Source of the DNA: Ptychodera flava
Taxonomy: Eukaryota; Hemichordata; Enteropneusta; Ptychoderidae
NCBI RefSeq assembly: GCF_041260155.1
Contig: NC_091943.1
Span: 18,279,283 to 18,343,282, forward strand
DNA length: 64,000 nucleotides
Direction of reading: 5' to 3'
Shown one piece after another: positions 11,434 through 23,809 of this stretch. Under the pieces are notes generated by a model. The model was given only the letters and a program-made list of their open reading frames with translations. It had not been told where the DNA came from and did no database searches. A program made the translations under genes and the position numbers. How positions within the stretch are numbered: position 1 is the first letter of the stretch; the number at the start of each line of letters is the position of its first letter.

Positions 11434-14306
11434 TTAACATGTTTCACAGTCCCTTGCTTTCATTAGTTCTTCATATTTTGCCCTCAGTATTTCCTTTGTT
11501 TGTTTTTTCAACATCTTCCTGGTGGTCAGTTTGAATCCCCACATTATGGCAGACTCCATTTCCTGCATATCCTCCCAGGGCACTCTCCTTCTTCCTGCCT
11601 TGGTATACCATGGTTTCCAGGCAGTATCCCAGGATCCTTGATACCAGTGAACCTTAAATGATGTAGCTGTCCTGGACTTCACTTGGCCTAGCTGTGGGAT
11701 TTCATTGTATTCGGGACAATACAATGCCACAAAATCATCAACTTGTATTGATGAGAAATCATCAACTCTGTCAATGTTTCTGTACTGCCTTCCTTGTTTT
11801 CCAATAGTTATCTGAGAAAATACAAATTAATTGATTTAAAAAGTGTGAATACTGTTTTCATTTATTTTTTGAGATTACAGGTTCCAGGCAGTGCATCATC
11901 TGAGAAAAACTAGTATGCTTCCAGTTAAAATGGCCAAAGGGGTATTTAAAAAGGATTGTAGCTTTTGTTCACATGTGTTGCTATGGAACTTGAAGAGGTC
12001 ACTTCACATACATACATCCTGAAAAATAGCTTTAACTTAAGTGATACAGTACAATATAAAAAAACTTGGTCAGACTGACTGTGAATAACATTGACATTAA
12101 ATTTATGTGGTTTATTCTCCACACACAGAACAAATTAAGACACTTTTACACTGACTTTAGCAACCTGCCCAATCAAAAGGCATGCTGGCATTGACTTAAT
12201 ATGCATAAATTTGATGTCAATCATTCTACCATATGAATGTTTGTGTAACTGTTTATTTGGTCTGCGTGTTTGGCAAGTTAGCTAAACTTAAAAAGCTCCA
12301 TAGGCTGTATCTTTTGGCTATTTTTTCAGAATTTTTGTTTTGTGGTTTTCCCTACACTTTCTGCATTGAATCCCTAAACTGTACATAATTTAATGCCAAG
12401 TATTTAGCATATCAACACAACCTATATGAGTATAATCTACATTGTTATTGTTCAAAATTGTATTCAAGTCCGGACTAGAGTTCATTTGTAAACAATAAAC
12501 AATGATCACTACACACATACAAGCTGTGTTGACAAAAAGAATACTCGAAATGTCAGCAGGACAAACGGATTAGGGTCAAACACGGTAGTTGATATACAGA
12601 AGCAGAATACTGAAAAACTTGCCACAAGTTACAGCTTATGTCCCTTTAAGGTTTGATGGCAAAGAAACATGTAATGCAACTGTTTGTTCTACAGCCAATG
12701 AGAAAGAAACAAAATAAATTTGTTCTGAATTTGGAGAATAAACCACAGAAATTTATCTCAACTATATTCCGCCTCAGAATTAAGTATTGAGTTTAACAGC
12801 AAGTCAAGTGAAGAACGCCATTACTCTTTCATCTAACTGCAGTTCTGCAAAGGCTATATATAATGCGTGAAATTCAAAATTTGGCTCCAGAAAATATACT
12901 GCAATGAAATATGTGGAATTCTGTAGATCTCAGAGTCACCACTCCCACTCAAACATACCCCATCAATCTATATGAATGAGTCCTACCAATTTGCTGAGAT
13001 TATTATTCCTGTTAAACTTGCAACACCCAGAGAGAAAGTTTGACATAGAAGCATGCTTCAATTGCAAGGACGCTTGTTGCCTGCAAGTCATCATAGCTCC
13101 TGCCATTTTCCAGAGTCCCAAAGAGTACACAATATGTAATATTATGTAAGAATAACCATAATGAACAACTGTGATATAACAGCAAAGTTTTTGCAACAAA
13201 CATAACTTGCAGGATTAATGATTTTAATGTGAACATAATGCACCAGGATTTGATAAGTACTAGGTGGACTGCAATGCTTGGGATTGACTATTGAGGCTTC
13301 AAATGCTGACAACTCTTGTCCAATTTAAAGGGTCTATGACATCCCTTACAAAGTTTATATTGTTCCCTGTCAGAAACTCAGCCAAGGGACCTAAATACCC
13401 AAAAGAATGATTTTACTTGTTGAATGGGGCATGTCATAGACTCTTAAGAATACTTGGCGTACTCCCATTTATTTCTAATATTAGTACAAAATATTAAATT
13501 GAAACGTACATGCGTATCATCCTGAATGTGACGTTTGATGACAGCTTCAACTTCCTCTGACACTTGGGGTACAGTATCTCTAGCTTGGCTTCTTTGTTTG
13601 CAGAAATCTGCCAACTCCTTTAAGGGCCAGTTTTGTCTTTCCTCTGGAACCTAATCGAATGAAATCGACATAAATTGTTTAGGCCAGTAGTAGTGCCATT
13701 CAAGTAGAAACAGTATTATTACCGGTAATAACAAATGACCAGCAGCCAATATAGCTTCACTGTCACAATGACAAACCTACATACCAAAGTTCAAAGCAAC
13801 GGGACAAGTGGGTGATAATTGAAAACAACTTGTTGACCAAAAAATGAAAACATTTGCCAAACCAAATGCAAATCTTAACATAAATCACTGACAGCAGATG
13901 GCAGAGCTAAAAATACTCCAACAAAGTGAAATACACATGAGTAATTAGGGGCTGAAAATGTGTAGAAACTTTCTTGTAAGGACAATGAGCCTCCATTACT
14001 GCTCTTCTCTGCATGACAATTTACAGTGCAATTGTGAGACATCAAGAGATAACTATTTCATGAGAACCTATTTAATGGATAACAAAGCCAAGATACAAAA
14101 GACAAGATCTGCTGTGCAATATTCTTAAATCCACTTACTTTTTCATAGTCTTTCACATTTTCGAAGAACTTTCTCCATTCCTGAATAGCAGAGTCTGGCA
14201 ACCTATGTTTGTATCGTTCTGGGATGTCTTTCTTTATGGCATCTACATCCATCTTCTCCAGACAAGGCTGTACCCAATCAGGTATATCTTCCAAGCTAGG
14301 AACAGT
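11434..14306 (-). CDS. Unrecognised multi-exon gene, three 3' exons
   Basis: Exons 14306-14139, 13650-13510 and 11811-11434 (TAA) are 168, 141 and 378 bases. All are in phase 0, with AG acceptors and GTAAGT or GTACGT donors. Together they give 228 in-frame residues with no stop. The first is acidic and helical (TVPSLEDIPDWVQPCLEKMD). The second carries VPEERQNWPLKELADFCKQR. The last holds a probable small beta-barrel domain (VDDFVALYCPEY, LGQVKSR, FKVHWYQGSWDTAW) followed by a basic helix. The V/HW...GSW...W spacing resembles chromo/Tudor-like modules found at the ends of transposon or integrase proteins, but I cannot name the family. 5' exons were not found. The gene sits inside the possible 14.3-kb element, so it may be transposon-borne. 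Confidence 0.7.
13328..13446. repeat. Small TIR element in the intron of the unrecognised gene
   Basis: GGGTCTATGACATCCC at the left is mirrored by GGGCATGTCATAGACTCTT at the right, giving imperfect terminal inverted repeats about 120 bp apart. There is no coding content. Confidence 0.5.
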
Positions 14307-14589
14307 CTTGAAAAAGAGCGCATACAATATAGATATTTATCAGTAAATACATCAGATGCAACCCTTGTTTGACGTTCAATGAAATCGTCACTGATTTATC
14401 ATGTATTATATATTTTATCATACCAGTATATTGATGGTGCAAATAAAGCGATCTGATTGGTTGAGACGTGTAAAGAACCATGGTATATTGGCGATATACC
14501 ATGGCTAGCATACGTGCGAGCTCTCAGTTTGAGCAAAAATCTGTTTTTGATGTTTCACGCCAGAATTAAATATACTGTTATGATATAAT

Positions 14590-14730
14590 AGCAATAAATC
14601 ACACCCAGCGACGGTATACCACTCAATTTTGACCACTTCGATTCATATATGCACGAGCGATAGCTTGTGCATATATGTTATGAACTGGTCAAAATCTTGA
14701 GGTATACTGTCGCTGGGTGTGCTTTATTGC
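14590..14730. repeat. Foldback element with CACCCAGCGACGGTATACC arms
   Basis: The arm GCAATAAATCACACCCAGCG at 14590 returns inverted, ending at 14730. A second short inverted pair (CATATATGCACGAGC and GCTTGTGCATATATG) sits at the centre. A neighbouring palindrome around ACCATGGTATATTGGCGATA lies at about 14478-14506. Confidence 0.75.
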
Positions 14731-14981
14731 TTAAATATAGAGTGTTTTAAGAGATTCCAACTGAGTCTCCCAATGTATAATTACTGAGAAAGATGGACTA
14801 AAGTGGAGATAGTGAAGTGATCACAGTGCTCAAAATTACTGACATTACCTTCAGACAGATTAGACCTTTGCTTTCTTCAAAAAGAAAAGTAGATTCCTGT
14901 CGTTTATTCCCAAAATGTACAACAGATACTCGTAACTTTGGTTGAGCAAGTGTGTGCTACTTAATCAAAGGGGTTCCCCCA

Positions 14982-15238
14982 TCATCAACTTCATGAATAT
15001 ATTTATGGGAAAAAGCGCTAAGCTATGCACTTTTATCTTGTGTAAAGAAGGGACCATTTTCCAATGGGTATGGCATTTCATCCATTCATAGTCCCAGTAA
15101 CGCCAGGGTATGTGCTCTTGTGTGTGAGCAAACGAACAAGGCAATACACGTTGGGAAATGGTCCTGTAATATCACGTGATGAATGTGCCAAGCTTGGCTT
15201 TTTTTCCCATGAATCAATATCCATGAAGTTGATGAAGC
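14982..15238. repeat. Imperfect foldback element of about 255 bp
   Basis: CATCAACTTCATGAATATA near 14982 is mirrored by CATGAAGTTGATG near 15230. Inner pairs such as GACCATTTTCCAA and TTGGGAAATGGTC support a diverged foldback structure. No frame is present. Confidence 0.6.
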
Positions 15239-16747
15239 CCTAGAATACAACTTCTGCTACAATTTTTAGCCATTTTCGTTAAAAATTGGGCATGTTATAA
15301 ATAGTCTCTTGAATAACATACCCCATAGCTAGCACATATTTAAAAATCAGCCTTGGTTAAAGTCTCCTTTAAAGTGTAACTATGGACTTTGAGAAATCAC
15401 AGCAATGAAATTTCATAGTTTGTCAGTAAAATACATACATGTATATTGTATGTTTCAATTCGAGCACCTGACTCATTTCATATTTTCATCTAATATATCT
15501 GTTTTCCCTTGCAACAACAGGATCAACTACTGTGGCAGCGTTACAGTGTGGCCGATCGTGCATTGCCATTGAAAATAACACCTACAAATACGACAATCTT
15601 GTCACAAGGCTGTTATTAACCTTCAACACAAACAATTTCAACGATTCAGAAGACACTGCTTCATAATTGCTTTGAAAGGTACTGTATTAGCTGACTATCT
15701 ATTTATGTGATGTCCATCTTGTGCACAAACTAGAGCAGAAAGGCAGGGACTTCAATTTTACTCTTTATGATCCATAAGGGAACATAGGTTCAAAAAGTTT
15801 AGTGTCCTTTTAGTACATACATTATGTATATTGTAACTTGCTGTGTAATAGATATCAGATCAATCCTACAACAGATTACAAGTGTAGTGGTGTTGTTCCA
15901 AGTGAGAATGGGGTAAATTTATGTAAAGATTATATTACCCCTTTCACCACCATGGTTTGTCCCACATCCATTGTTTTCTATGGTAAAGTTGGACCTGTAT
16001 ACAGGGAACTGGGGGTGAAAGGGTTAAACTTGAAAATGATCTTAAAGTCAAGAACTTGTCTGATAACTACCATGACACTACCATGATCATCTTGTAGGTG
16101 ACTTTAGTTGAGCCTGTTTAGCCGTGATAAAGTTATAGCAACATTGCCTTGATTCTTTTTAAGTGGTAATTTTTAACTTTTTTCCTATTTATTTTCATAA
16201 TTTTTTTTAAAGGCACAGTAGCTGTAACGTGTGACCCTATCCAAAATATGCAACTAAGGAATACCTGAAACGGTACATGAAGATGCGATTCAAGCCAATT
16301 TCTCCAGAATTCAAAAAATGGTGTGACCACCTTATTAGTACTTTGTGCCCTGTGGGCACAAGGTACTAATGTGATGACGCGGCCCAATATGGCCAACATA
16401 GTGGGCCGTATGCTGTGGACGCAGGTATCTCAGAAACACTTCAGTAACTTTTTCTGAAATTTGGTCTGGTGGTCACTTGGGCATGTATCTCAAAAGGTCT
16501 TTTTTCTTTTTTTGATTGAATCATTTTAAAGTCACTTTTTTAGCTTTTTTCTGAAAACCACTATTTTCACTTTTTCCTCAAAACCACTGATTTGATTATT
16601 GTGATGTTTGGCATGGGTGTTCGTATAGTTGAAATACCGTCAGAAATGTTCAAAATTTGGTGATACATGCCTTACATTATTTTTAAACAATATTTTATCC
16701 ATTTTATTTTATATGTACTTGATTTTGCCTCACTTTTGCTAAAGCTA
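15239..16747. other. Gene-free stretch with a short hairpin
   Basis: A perfect short hairpin TTAGTACTTTGTGCCC / GGGCACAAGGTACTAA lies at about 16334-16368. The rest has no supported gene. Possible upstream exons of the minus-strand gene ending at 11434 were looked for and not found. Confidence 0.4.
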
Positions 16748-17045
16748 CCGTCTGCGCATGCGCACAACTGTAGGACAAAATCTGAGTTGAAGAATCGAAA
16801 CGGACGCCATCTTGTTTCTCGGTATGGGCACATTTTTTACGTTGTGAACGTTTCACTGTGTATTTCAATGTGTTCTATAGTTATGAAGTTGACAGTGATG
16901 CACTTTTGCAGCTGTCGTGTATTTTTTGGTACGAAAGGCGCCTTTGATCGACTGAAGAATGATGGCCTCCGTAGGCGATAAACACCGGTACTGGCAGGCA
17001 TATCAGTTCTACTGAGGAAGTAATCCACTGGCCCGTATAGGTCAG
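16748..17045. repeat. Direct repeat copy 1 with an NRF1-like dyad
   Basis: About 295 bp that recur in diverged form at 17998-18262. Both copies begin with TGCGCATGCGCA (here 16753-16764), then share ACGCCATCTTGTTTCTCGG and a block containing GAATGATGGCCTCCGTA. The dyad matches the NRF1 consensus and CGCCATCTTG matches a YY1-type site. A promoter role is an inference. Reading frames are not conserved between the copies. Confidence 0.6.
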
Positions 17046-17052
17046 GGCTCAC

Positions 17053-17994
17053 TTAGGGGAGAACCACTTGATTTCTGGGGGGGGTATGGAGGATTTCGAG
17101 GAAAAAAAATTGTCACCAGGTGAAATTAAAGAAAAAATTAAGCCTCTAATGGCTTGAGAAAAAAATATTCTCATAACGGACAGAAATAAAAAAGGAATTG
17201 TCACAATGCTGTTGAAATGAGCAAAATTTTGGAAACTTCATTCTCATGTATTCTTTGCTGGCATGCTGCCAAAGGCACGCAAATGTTTTTACCACAAGTA
17301 ATTCTTATGTGTTTTTTTCCAGCACTTATGATATAAGCATTCACTACTTTACACCTCGGTGCACTCGATGTTTTCCTTCCCTTTTCTGACCCAAGAAATC
17401 ATGTTTCAGGATTTCTGTTGCAATATCTCAGTGGTATAGGCAATATCTAGATGGGACTATTTGACTTCTGTAAATCTTGAAAATTTAAAACACAAGATAG
17501 GAGTCAATAAACTAGTGTTAAAACCAATACATTATTCTCTCAATATAAATATGTTAGAAAGATTACAAGTTGACAATGAAAATTGAGGAACAACAAATAT
17601 AATTAAATACAATGTGTGAGCCTTGTTTCTCTGACCACAAAAGATAACATCTCCCCTGAGAACTTAAAAGGAATTGACTGTTTTAAAGAAAAGCAGGTAT
17701 AGTACTGATCACAGTTGATTTGCCAAAAAAGTGTTCTATAATTTAAAGTTGTATATACAATAGACTTTCCATTTTGTTTGTCATTTGTTGGAATGTAAAA
17801 TGAATAAATAAAAACATCCTGTGATATGTGAAACACTGGCTTAAATTTGAAAAATTGCACTGCTACTCCATTTGAAAAAAAAATTGATGCAGGTCTGACT
17901 GTAGAAATAAAAAAATGCTGTCTCTCTAACAAAGAAAAGTTCCCATACCCACTTCCTGCATACCCCCCCCCGAAATCAAATGGGTCTCCCCTTA
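17053..17994. mobile_element. MITE of about 940 bp with TTAGGGGAGAACC-type inverted termini
   Basis: The left end (TTAGGGGAGAACCACTTG, then TTTCTGGGGGGGGTATG) is mirrored by the right end (CATACCCCCCCCCGAAATC, then TCTCCCCTTAA) with a few changes. It sits exactly between the two NRF1-dyad repeats. No transposase frame is evident. Confidence 0.75.
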
Positions 17995-17997
17995 ATA

Positions 17998-18262
17998 TGC
18001 GCATGCGCACATAACAAGTTAGCGTTGTTTCTGTTCAAGGACTTTGAAAAATCAAACCGACGCCATCATGTTTCTCGGTCAGTTGCGAATTTTGACGTTT
18101 TAAAGGTTTTAGCGTATATTTGATTGCTGTCATGTATTTTTTGGCACGAAATGCTCCTTCGATAGACTGAAGAATGATGGCCTCCGTACTTGGTACTCCC
18201 CAGTACCGGCGAATCCATTGCTTTTAATAGTGAGGCAATCCCACCGGCGGCCCGTACTAATA
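17998..18262. repeat. Direct repeat copy 2 with an NRF1-like dyad
   Basis: Diverged copy of 16748-17045, starting at the dyad TGCGCATGCGCA (17998-18009) followed by ACGCCATCATGTTTCTCGGT. A minus-strand open frame over 18066-18311 uses a different frame from the one over copy 1, so coding is not supported. Confidence 0.6.
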
Positions 18263-19900
18263 GCTGGGTGAGAGCGAAGGAATGCTCTGTCCTTCTACCT
18301 CCGGCCTCCATGTTATAACAAACTAGCGTCTTTTTATGTTGATGTACTGTCCTTTCGACACAGCGATAACTTTTAGTTTTCGGTTGCTTATTTTGGGTAA
18401 TTTCGACAGTTGTGCATTGATTTTGACATCGTTTTTGACAACGATCGCTAAAGTGTGTGCTTTTAAAGTTTTATGTTGACCGATTTACTAAGGAAGTACG
18501 CGCACTTCCGAATCACGGCATAATCCGACATGGTAATTTGGCATGATCATCAGATCATACACGATCCGAGATTGCACTTTAGCAAGGTCACGATAACTAA
18601 TGTTGTTTGTTTCACTGTCGTTTAATACTTATATTTCCACTAAAAGACCATTAGAATTTCCTCCTGGCTACTTTGAAATCGTGCACTGGCATGCATGTAG
18701 TTGTCAACATCACTATGCTTTAATGTACAGTAGACTCTCGTACTATGAATATATCGACTGTCACTGCATGTGTGCAAATCACTCCATATCATATCAAAAA
18801 ATGTAGTATTGTGACGTTTGAGCTGCCAGAAGCCAGAATTTACAGTTTACGAGAAAGTTATCTTACATGTAAAACTCAGTTCTACTGTGAACAAAATGCA
18901 AGCTATGTCGTATAACTATCGTGAATAGCATAATATTTTGTACCTATCACCGTGTCAGAAAATCAGAAGGAAACAACCAGTCAGACAAACTCTGGTCAGG
19001 ATGATACTGTCCAATTTTAATATTTGTCTCTCGGCACACCAGATGCTCATGACTGTAAAACAACATTTCCATATAATTGTATATTCAGTTTTTATATTTA
19101 GTTTGCTTTTCACCATATTGTATGTCCTTCCCTGCACTAGATAATTCAAAATTAAATATTGTTTTTGGCCTATACATACTTGAGGGGTAAGCTTATTTAG
19201 TCTCATACATTAAAGATGCACTGTTGACTACAGAGTCCAAACTTTTTATCATTGTATTGTAGATAGGTGTACACTCCAAATACTAAGTACAAGTGTGGTG
19301 AGTGTAACAAGCAAATGTTTTTTAGTCAATGGTTCATATCGAGGTTGTTGATACTTAGAATCCACACTTGAACTTATGCTGGAGCAGTAACCAACCAGTT
19401 CAAATAACTTTCATTTATGTCAAAACAATTTGACTTTTTGCCAAATTTCACATTTATGGCAATTAATAAACAGTAAGGAGGTACAAAGGACGTCGGTGCC
19501 CCCGGGCCCCATGTAATGTCCTTGCTATGTAACTGTAATTGTATTTTTCAGAATAAAATGTTCATAAAAGGTAACAGTGTTTTCAGTTTTGTTATTCCAG
19601 TCAAAATAATATCCATACGTTAAAATTCAAATGCATACAATGAAAGAAGTAACCAAACTGACCAAGCACCTACCCTTCTACATCTGATAAGCATTCAACA
19701 GTTTTATTTTAACTTTCACTTACACAGAAAGATAGCCTATCGATAAAAATTAGTTTTCTCTACCTACACAATATTGAAACAGGATTATACCACTTATTTT
19801 CAACCAAAATTTATCAAGGAAATTAAAAAAAATATAAAACAAATTTTTTCATAAATCATTAAGGTGCCTCAGTTTTTAGTTACTTTTTTTGCCAAAGACA
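18263..19900. other. Gene-free stretch
   Basis: AT-rich sequence with short overlapping open frames on both strands. No domain, splice-site set or repeat structure was recognised. Confidence 0.4.
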
Positions 19901-19901
19901 C

Positions 19902-20272
19902 TCATTTTAGGTAATATGCACCCCGAAAGTGAAAGACTTAAACTTTTGCTCAAACTTTCCTCAGAAACTTTCAACCATTCTCTTACCAAAGCAAGAATAA
20001 AAATCCGGGGTCACCGTGCAAACTTTTGTACTAGAGAGACAAATAACTTGCTATTTCTCGATATTTGAAATCCAAAATGGCTGCCATCCCTGTGTTAACT
20101 CTATGAGAAATAATAAAATTTTCGATTTTCAAAAAACTAAGATGGTGAAAACTTTTCTTTCGCCAAGAGCTTCAAAATGAGCCCCCACAAGTGGTTGGTC
20201 AGAAGAAAATTGATAAAATTTGAAGGCCTGAATTTCTGTCCCCGAGGTGCGTTCTATCTTAACTAGAGACCA
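19902..20272 (+). mobile_element. MITE family A, solitary copy (about 370 bp)
   Basis: It starts GGTAATATGCACCCCGAAAG and ends CCCCGAGGTGCGTTCTATCTT, imperfect inverted termini. Internally it shares AATCCGGGGTCACCGTGCAA with 58653-58825 and the distal part with 61925-62068, so those two pieces are one interrupted copy. Inverted partial copies occur near 42625-42960 and 55520-55680. Confidence 0.65.
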
Positions 20273-20327
20273 GTGTTTTCAACATGACATGTGAAGGATC
20301 TGGTGTCACCAGAATCTACACCCTAGA

Positions 20328-21343
20328 CTTCGGCCGTAGTCTGTTTTTTTCGCCTCAAAACACCTGACAAGAAGCACATGAAGTCAGCATGACAAAATAC
20401 AAAAATTACCCCTACCTTGGCTTCAATCAGTTGTTTTCGCCTGAAAACACCTGACTAAAATCACCTGAAGTTGGCATGACAGAATATAAAAATTACACCT
20501 ACCTTGGCTTCAGTCAGTTGTTTTCGCCTGAAAACACCTGACTAAAATCACCTGAAGTTGGCATGACAGAATATAAAAATTACACCTACCTTGGCTTCAC
20601 TCGGTTGTTTTCGCCTGAAAACACCTGACTAAAATCACCTGAAGTTAGCATGACAGAATATAAAAATTACCCCTACCTTGGCTTCAGTCAGTTGTTTTCG
20701 CCTGAAAACACCTGACTAAAATCACCTGAAGTTAGCATGACAGAATATAAAAATAACCCTACCTTGGCTTCAGTCAGTTGTTTTCGCCTGAAAACACCTG
20801 ACTAAAATCACCTGAAGTTAGCATGACAGAATATAAAAATTACTCCTACCTTGGCTTCAGTCAGTTGTCTTCGCCTGAAAACACCTGACTAAAATCACCT
20901 GAAGTTAGCATGACAGAATATAAAAATAACCCCTACCTTGGCTTCAGTCAGTTGTTTTCGCCTGAAAACACCTGACTAAAATCACCTGAAGTTAGCATGA
21001 CAGAATATAAAAATTACCCCTACCTTGGCTTCAGTCAGTTGTTTTCGCCTGAAAACACCTGACTAAAATCACCTGAAGTTAGCATGACAGAATATAAAAA
21101 TTACCCCTACCTTGGCTTCAGTCAGTTGTTTTCGCCTGAAAACACCTGACTAAAATCACCTGAAGTTAGCATGACAGAATATAAAAATTACTCCTACCTT
21201 GGCTTCAGTCAGTTGTCTTCGCCTGAAAACACCTGACTAAAATCACCTGAAGTTAGCATGACAGAATATAAAAATTACTCCTACCTTGGCTTCAGTCAGT
21301 TGTTTTCGCCTGAAAACACCTGACTAAAATCACCTGAAGTCAG
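20328..21343 (-). repeat. Satellite array: about 12 copies of an 87-bp unit
   Basis: Units begin CCTTGGCTTCAGTCAGTTG at about 20415, 20502 and 20589, and every 85-87 bp on to 21284. A degenerate first unit starts near 20328 and the last is partial. Copies differ by single changes. The reverse complement contains TGTTTTCAGGCGAAAACAAC then TGACTGAAG, nearly identical to the core of the 73-bp satellite at 8086-8741. Confidence 0.95.
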
Positions 21344-21716
21344 GTTTTCATGAAAATAATATGCTGGTAAAGTCCAAAATAATGAGTATGATATGAAATA
21401 ATTAATTTTATAATGGTGAAGGCAGTATTGTGATGCAGTATGCAAAAAAAATATATTTTTCCAAAAAGAAAGCAAGATTTTTTTAAAGTTATTTGTTAAT
21501 GCAATAAATGGTGATGACTTTTGCAAAATTTCAAGACTCATTTGACAAAAGTAACCTAAACCGCTCAAATTCTCAATTCAAAGTGGGCGAAAATTGATTT
21601 TTAATGCCCAGGATCAGAGGAAATAGACATTTGGAATTTAACCCTATAAAAAATGTAATTCTGTAGGATTCCCTTGTTTTCTCATTTTTTTAACCTCTCA
21701 AAAGTTGGAAAGGAGT

Positions 21717-21746
21717 AAATGAGCTAAACCCAAAATAAATGAGCGG
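21717..21746 (-). repeat. Right copy of the 30-bp inverted repeat
   Basis: Reverse complement of 7411-7440 with one mismatch. It lies about 370 bp outside the 87-bp satellite, as the left copy lies about 650 bp outside the 73-bp satellite. Confidence 0.5.
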
Positions 21747-22135
21747 CTGTTGCTTGCAAAATCGTATATAAGGTGTTAGGAAGGTAGTGTTTATCTAACA
21801 CACACAGAGGTTTATACACCTTGCGGTCATCGGCAACAGTAAAATTATTAATTAAATCCAGAACATCTCAATTTAGGAGAAATGTTTACCAAGTCTGGAA
21901 AAAACAAGATATATTTGAATTATATTACGAACAATGAATTTAATTGAAGAATACAAAGGAAAAGACAGTACAAAATGACTAACTAGTACCCCAACTAGAC
22001 AATGGAAGAAGCGTACGGTATCTGTAGCATTGGCACCTATCAAGCTTGTCTATCGAGCAACAAAGTCTACATAGTACCTATAGAACGAACTTTGAACGTC
22101 TCGTGTAGTCAATGCTTTGAAGATTCCAATCATTG

Positions 22136-22680
22136 ATTTACACGAACAAAGTAATTGTAATAAAGGTACCGCGAATTAGTTCGCTCAGAATTTTTTTTGC
22201 TAATTCTACTCCTCAGTCTTTAATTAGATATGTTCGTAATTAATGAGGTGTGCTTGTTGTGAAAGTGATAAGCTCGAGTAGCTGCTAATGTTCTATTAAG
22301 ATCTTACCTGTACCTGTTGCAGTTGAAGAGACACAGGAAAGTAGGTCACACGTCATGCAAAAATTTTGAGGAAAATAATTAACAACATGATGGTTAATAT
22401 TCAAAAACTTCTAGCTGTTGTAGTTGTTGAGTTACATGAGAGTAGATCAAAGGTTATCCAAAATTTTGGAGAGGCAAAATGCTCTCTCACTGGTCGTCAT
22501 CCAATAAGACCAAAACTCTATCCCTTATAGTTATTGACGAACATGAAAGTAGGTCAAAGGTCATCCAAATAATAATAGAAAATAATTCTTTGCATACTGG
22601 TCAAGATGCATGGACGCAGACCAAAGAGAATCATGGGTCACCATACATACATGACAGAAGTTGTGCGATTAGGAACTAGA
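22136..22680 (+). repeat. Segment duplicated from the SDR-2 3' flank, with GGTCAAAGGTCATCC units
   Basis: Bases from 22136 match 37436 onward (GGTACCGCGAATTAGTTCG versus GGTACCGAGAATTTGTTCG). The segment includes two or three degenerate units of the minisatellite seen at 37640-38460. It marks where the SDR-1 flank resumes after the inserted 20 kb. Confidence 0.65.
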
Positions 22681-22766
22681 TTAAGACTTGATAATGTGAA
22701 AAGAAATACATCAGTCTAAGCCTATACGAAATAATCAGAATGTCAGCGCGCTCCTGTTCAACGTTT

Positions 22767-22770
<4 letters not shown>

Positions 22771-22847
<77 letters not shown>
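22771..22847. repeat. (AT)n microsatellite
   Basis: About 38 uninterrupted AT dinucleotides. Confidence 0.98.
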
Positions 22848-22849
<2 letters not shown>

Positions 22850-23175
22850 CTCACATACACATATTAAGTATAGCTAATATTTAGAAGTCATTACCTTGTA
22901 TGTCGCTTGTTCCTGTGTTGATTCAGCATGAGTGTCATTTGTGTTGCGTCAGACACGAGACGAAATTTTGTTAAAACCCGATCTGCCTGAACTTTATCTG
23001 CAAAAGGGATTATCTATTTCTTCAGTTTTTGCCATTTTTGAAGTTGTCCGGTCACGACCGAGGTCATGAGAACTTTCAGATAGACTTATGCCAGTCTTTG
23101 AGTTCGCTGAGTCAAATTCAAGTCCCTTTTCAGGCAAAATTCAGGCAGATCGAGCTTTATCAAGTTGCAAGGACG

Positions 23176-23622
23176 TTATAGCCACAGGTACGTGTCTCGT
23201 TGGTTCCCGAAGCCCCTGTATGATACAACCAGACAGAGGTTTGGGCTCAGAGAAGTGACAGCTTAATGACTTTTTAAATTTACGTCACCTGGAGTTGTCG
23301 TCCAATCAGAAACAGGGGTTTGGTGGGTCATGATCATTGACTCCCGGAAGACAGGTCGTCGTTTCAGAGGCGGTGGAGTGGCTCGCAGGTCTTCGAAAAA
23401 TCGCTTTAACGGTAAGATTTTGGGCGTTAGTGTGATTAATGATGGAGTATGTTTATTTGGCCATCGATCGACCCAGTTTATTGGGCTGTCGTGCGGATTT
23501 TGGAGCGCAAAACTGTCTGTTGAAATTGTTGGTGAGCATTTATGGCTGCCACAATTGCTCGGGTTCAGTAGTTGTATCATATACGGCTTCGCGAAGCCAC
23601 GAGCCACGCTCTTGTGGTTATA
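23176..23622. mobile_element. Diverged TIR element of about 450 bp
   Basis: The left arm 23176-23230 (GCCACAGGTACGTGTCTCG ... GTATGATACAACC) is mirrored imperfectly by 23569-23622 (GTTGTATCATATACGGCTTC ... CTTGTGGTTATA). The interior has open frames on both strands over the same bases and no recognised domain. Confidence 0.6.
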
Positions 23623-23809
23623 GCTAGCTATCCTTTCTACCGATTCAGGCAAAACATTTTTTGTATTTTTTAGGGGTCAGGACCAACGTCATAAAGGGCT
23701 GTGGCCAATCAGAGGCTGACGTTTTTTCTGTCAAACAATAATTGATTGAATAGGAATTTCCCAGACTCTTCTCCGGGCGCAAGTGTAGCGCCACCGCCCA
23801 ACAGACAAG

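Noticed and set aside
18066-18311. 81-residue minus-strand frame starting MEAGGRRTEH
   Set aside because: The repeat copy at 16748-17045 is open in a different frame, so there is no sign of protein-level conservation.
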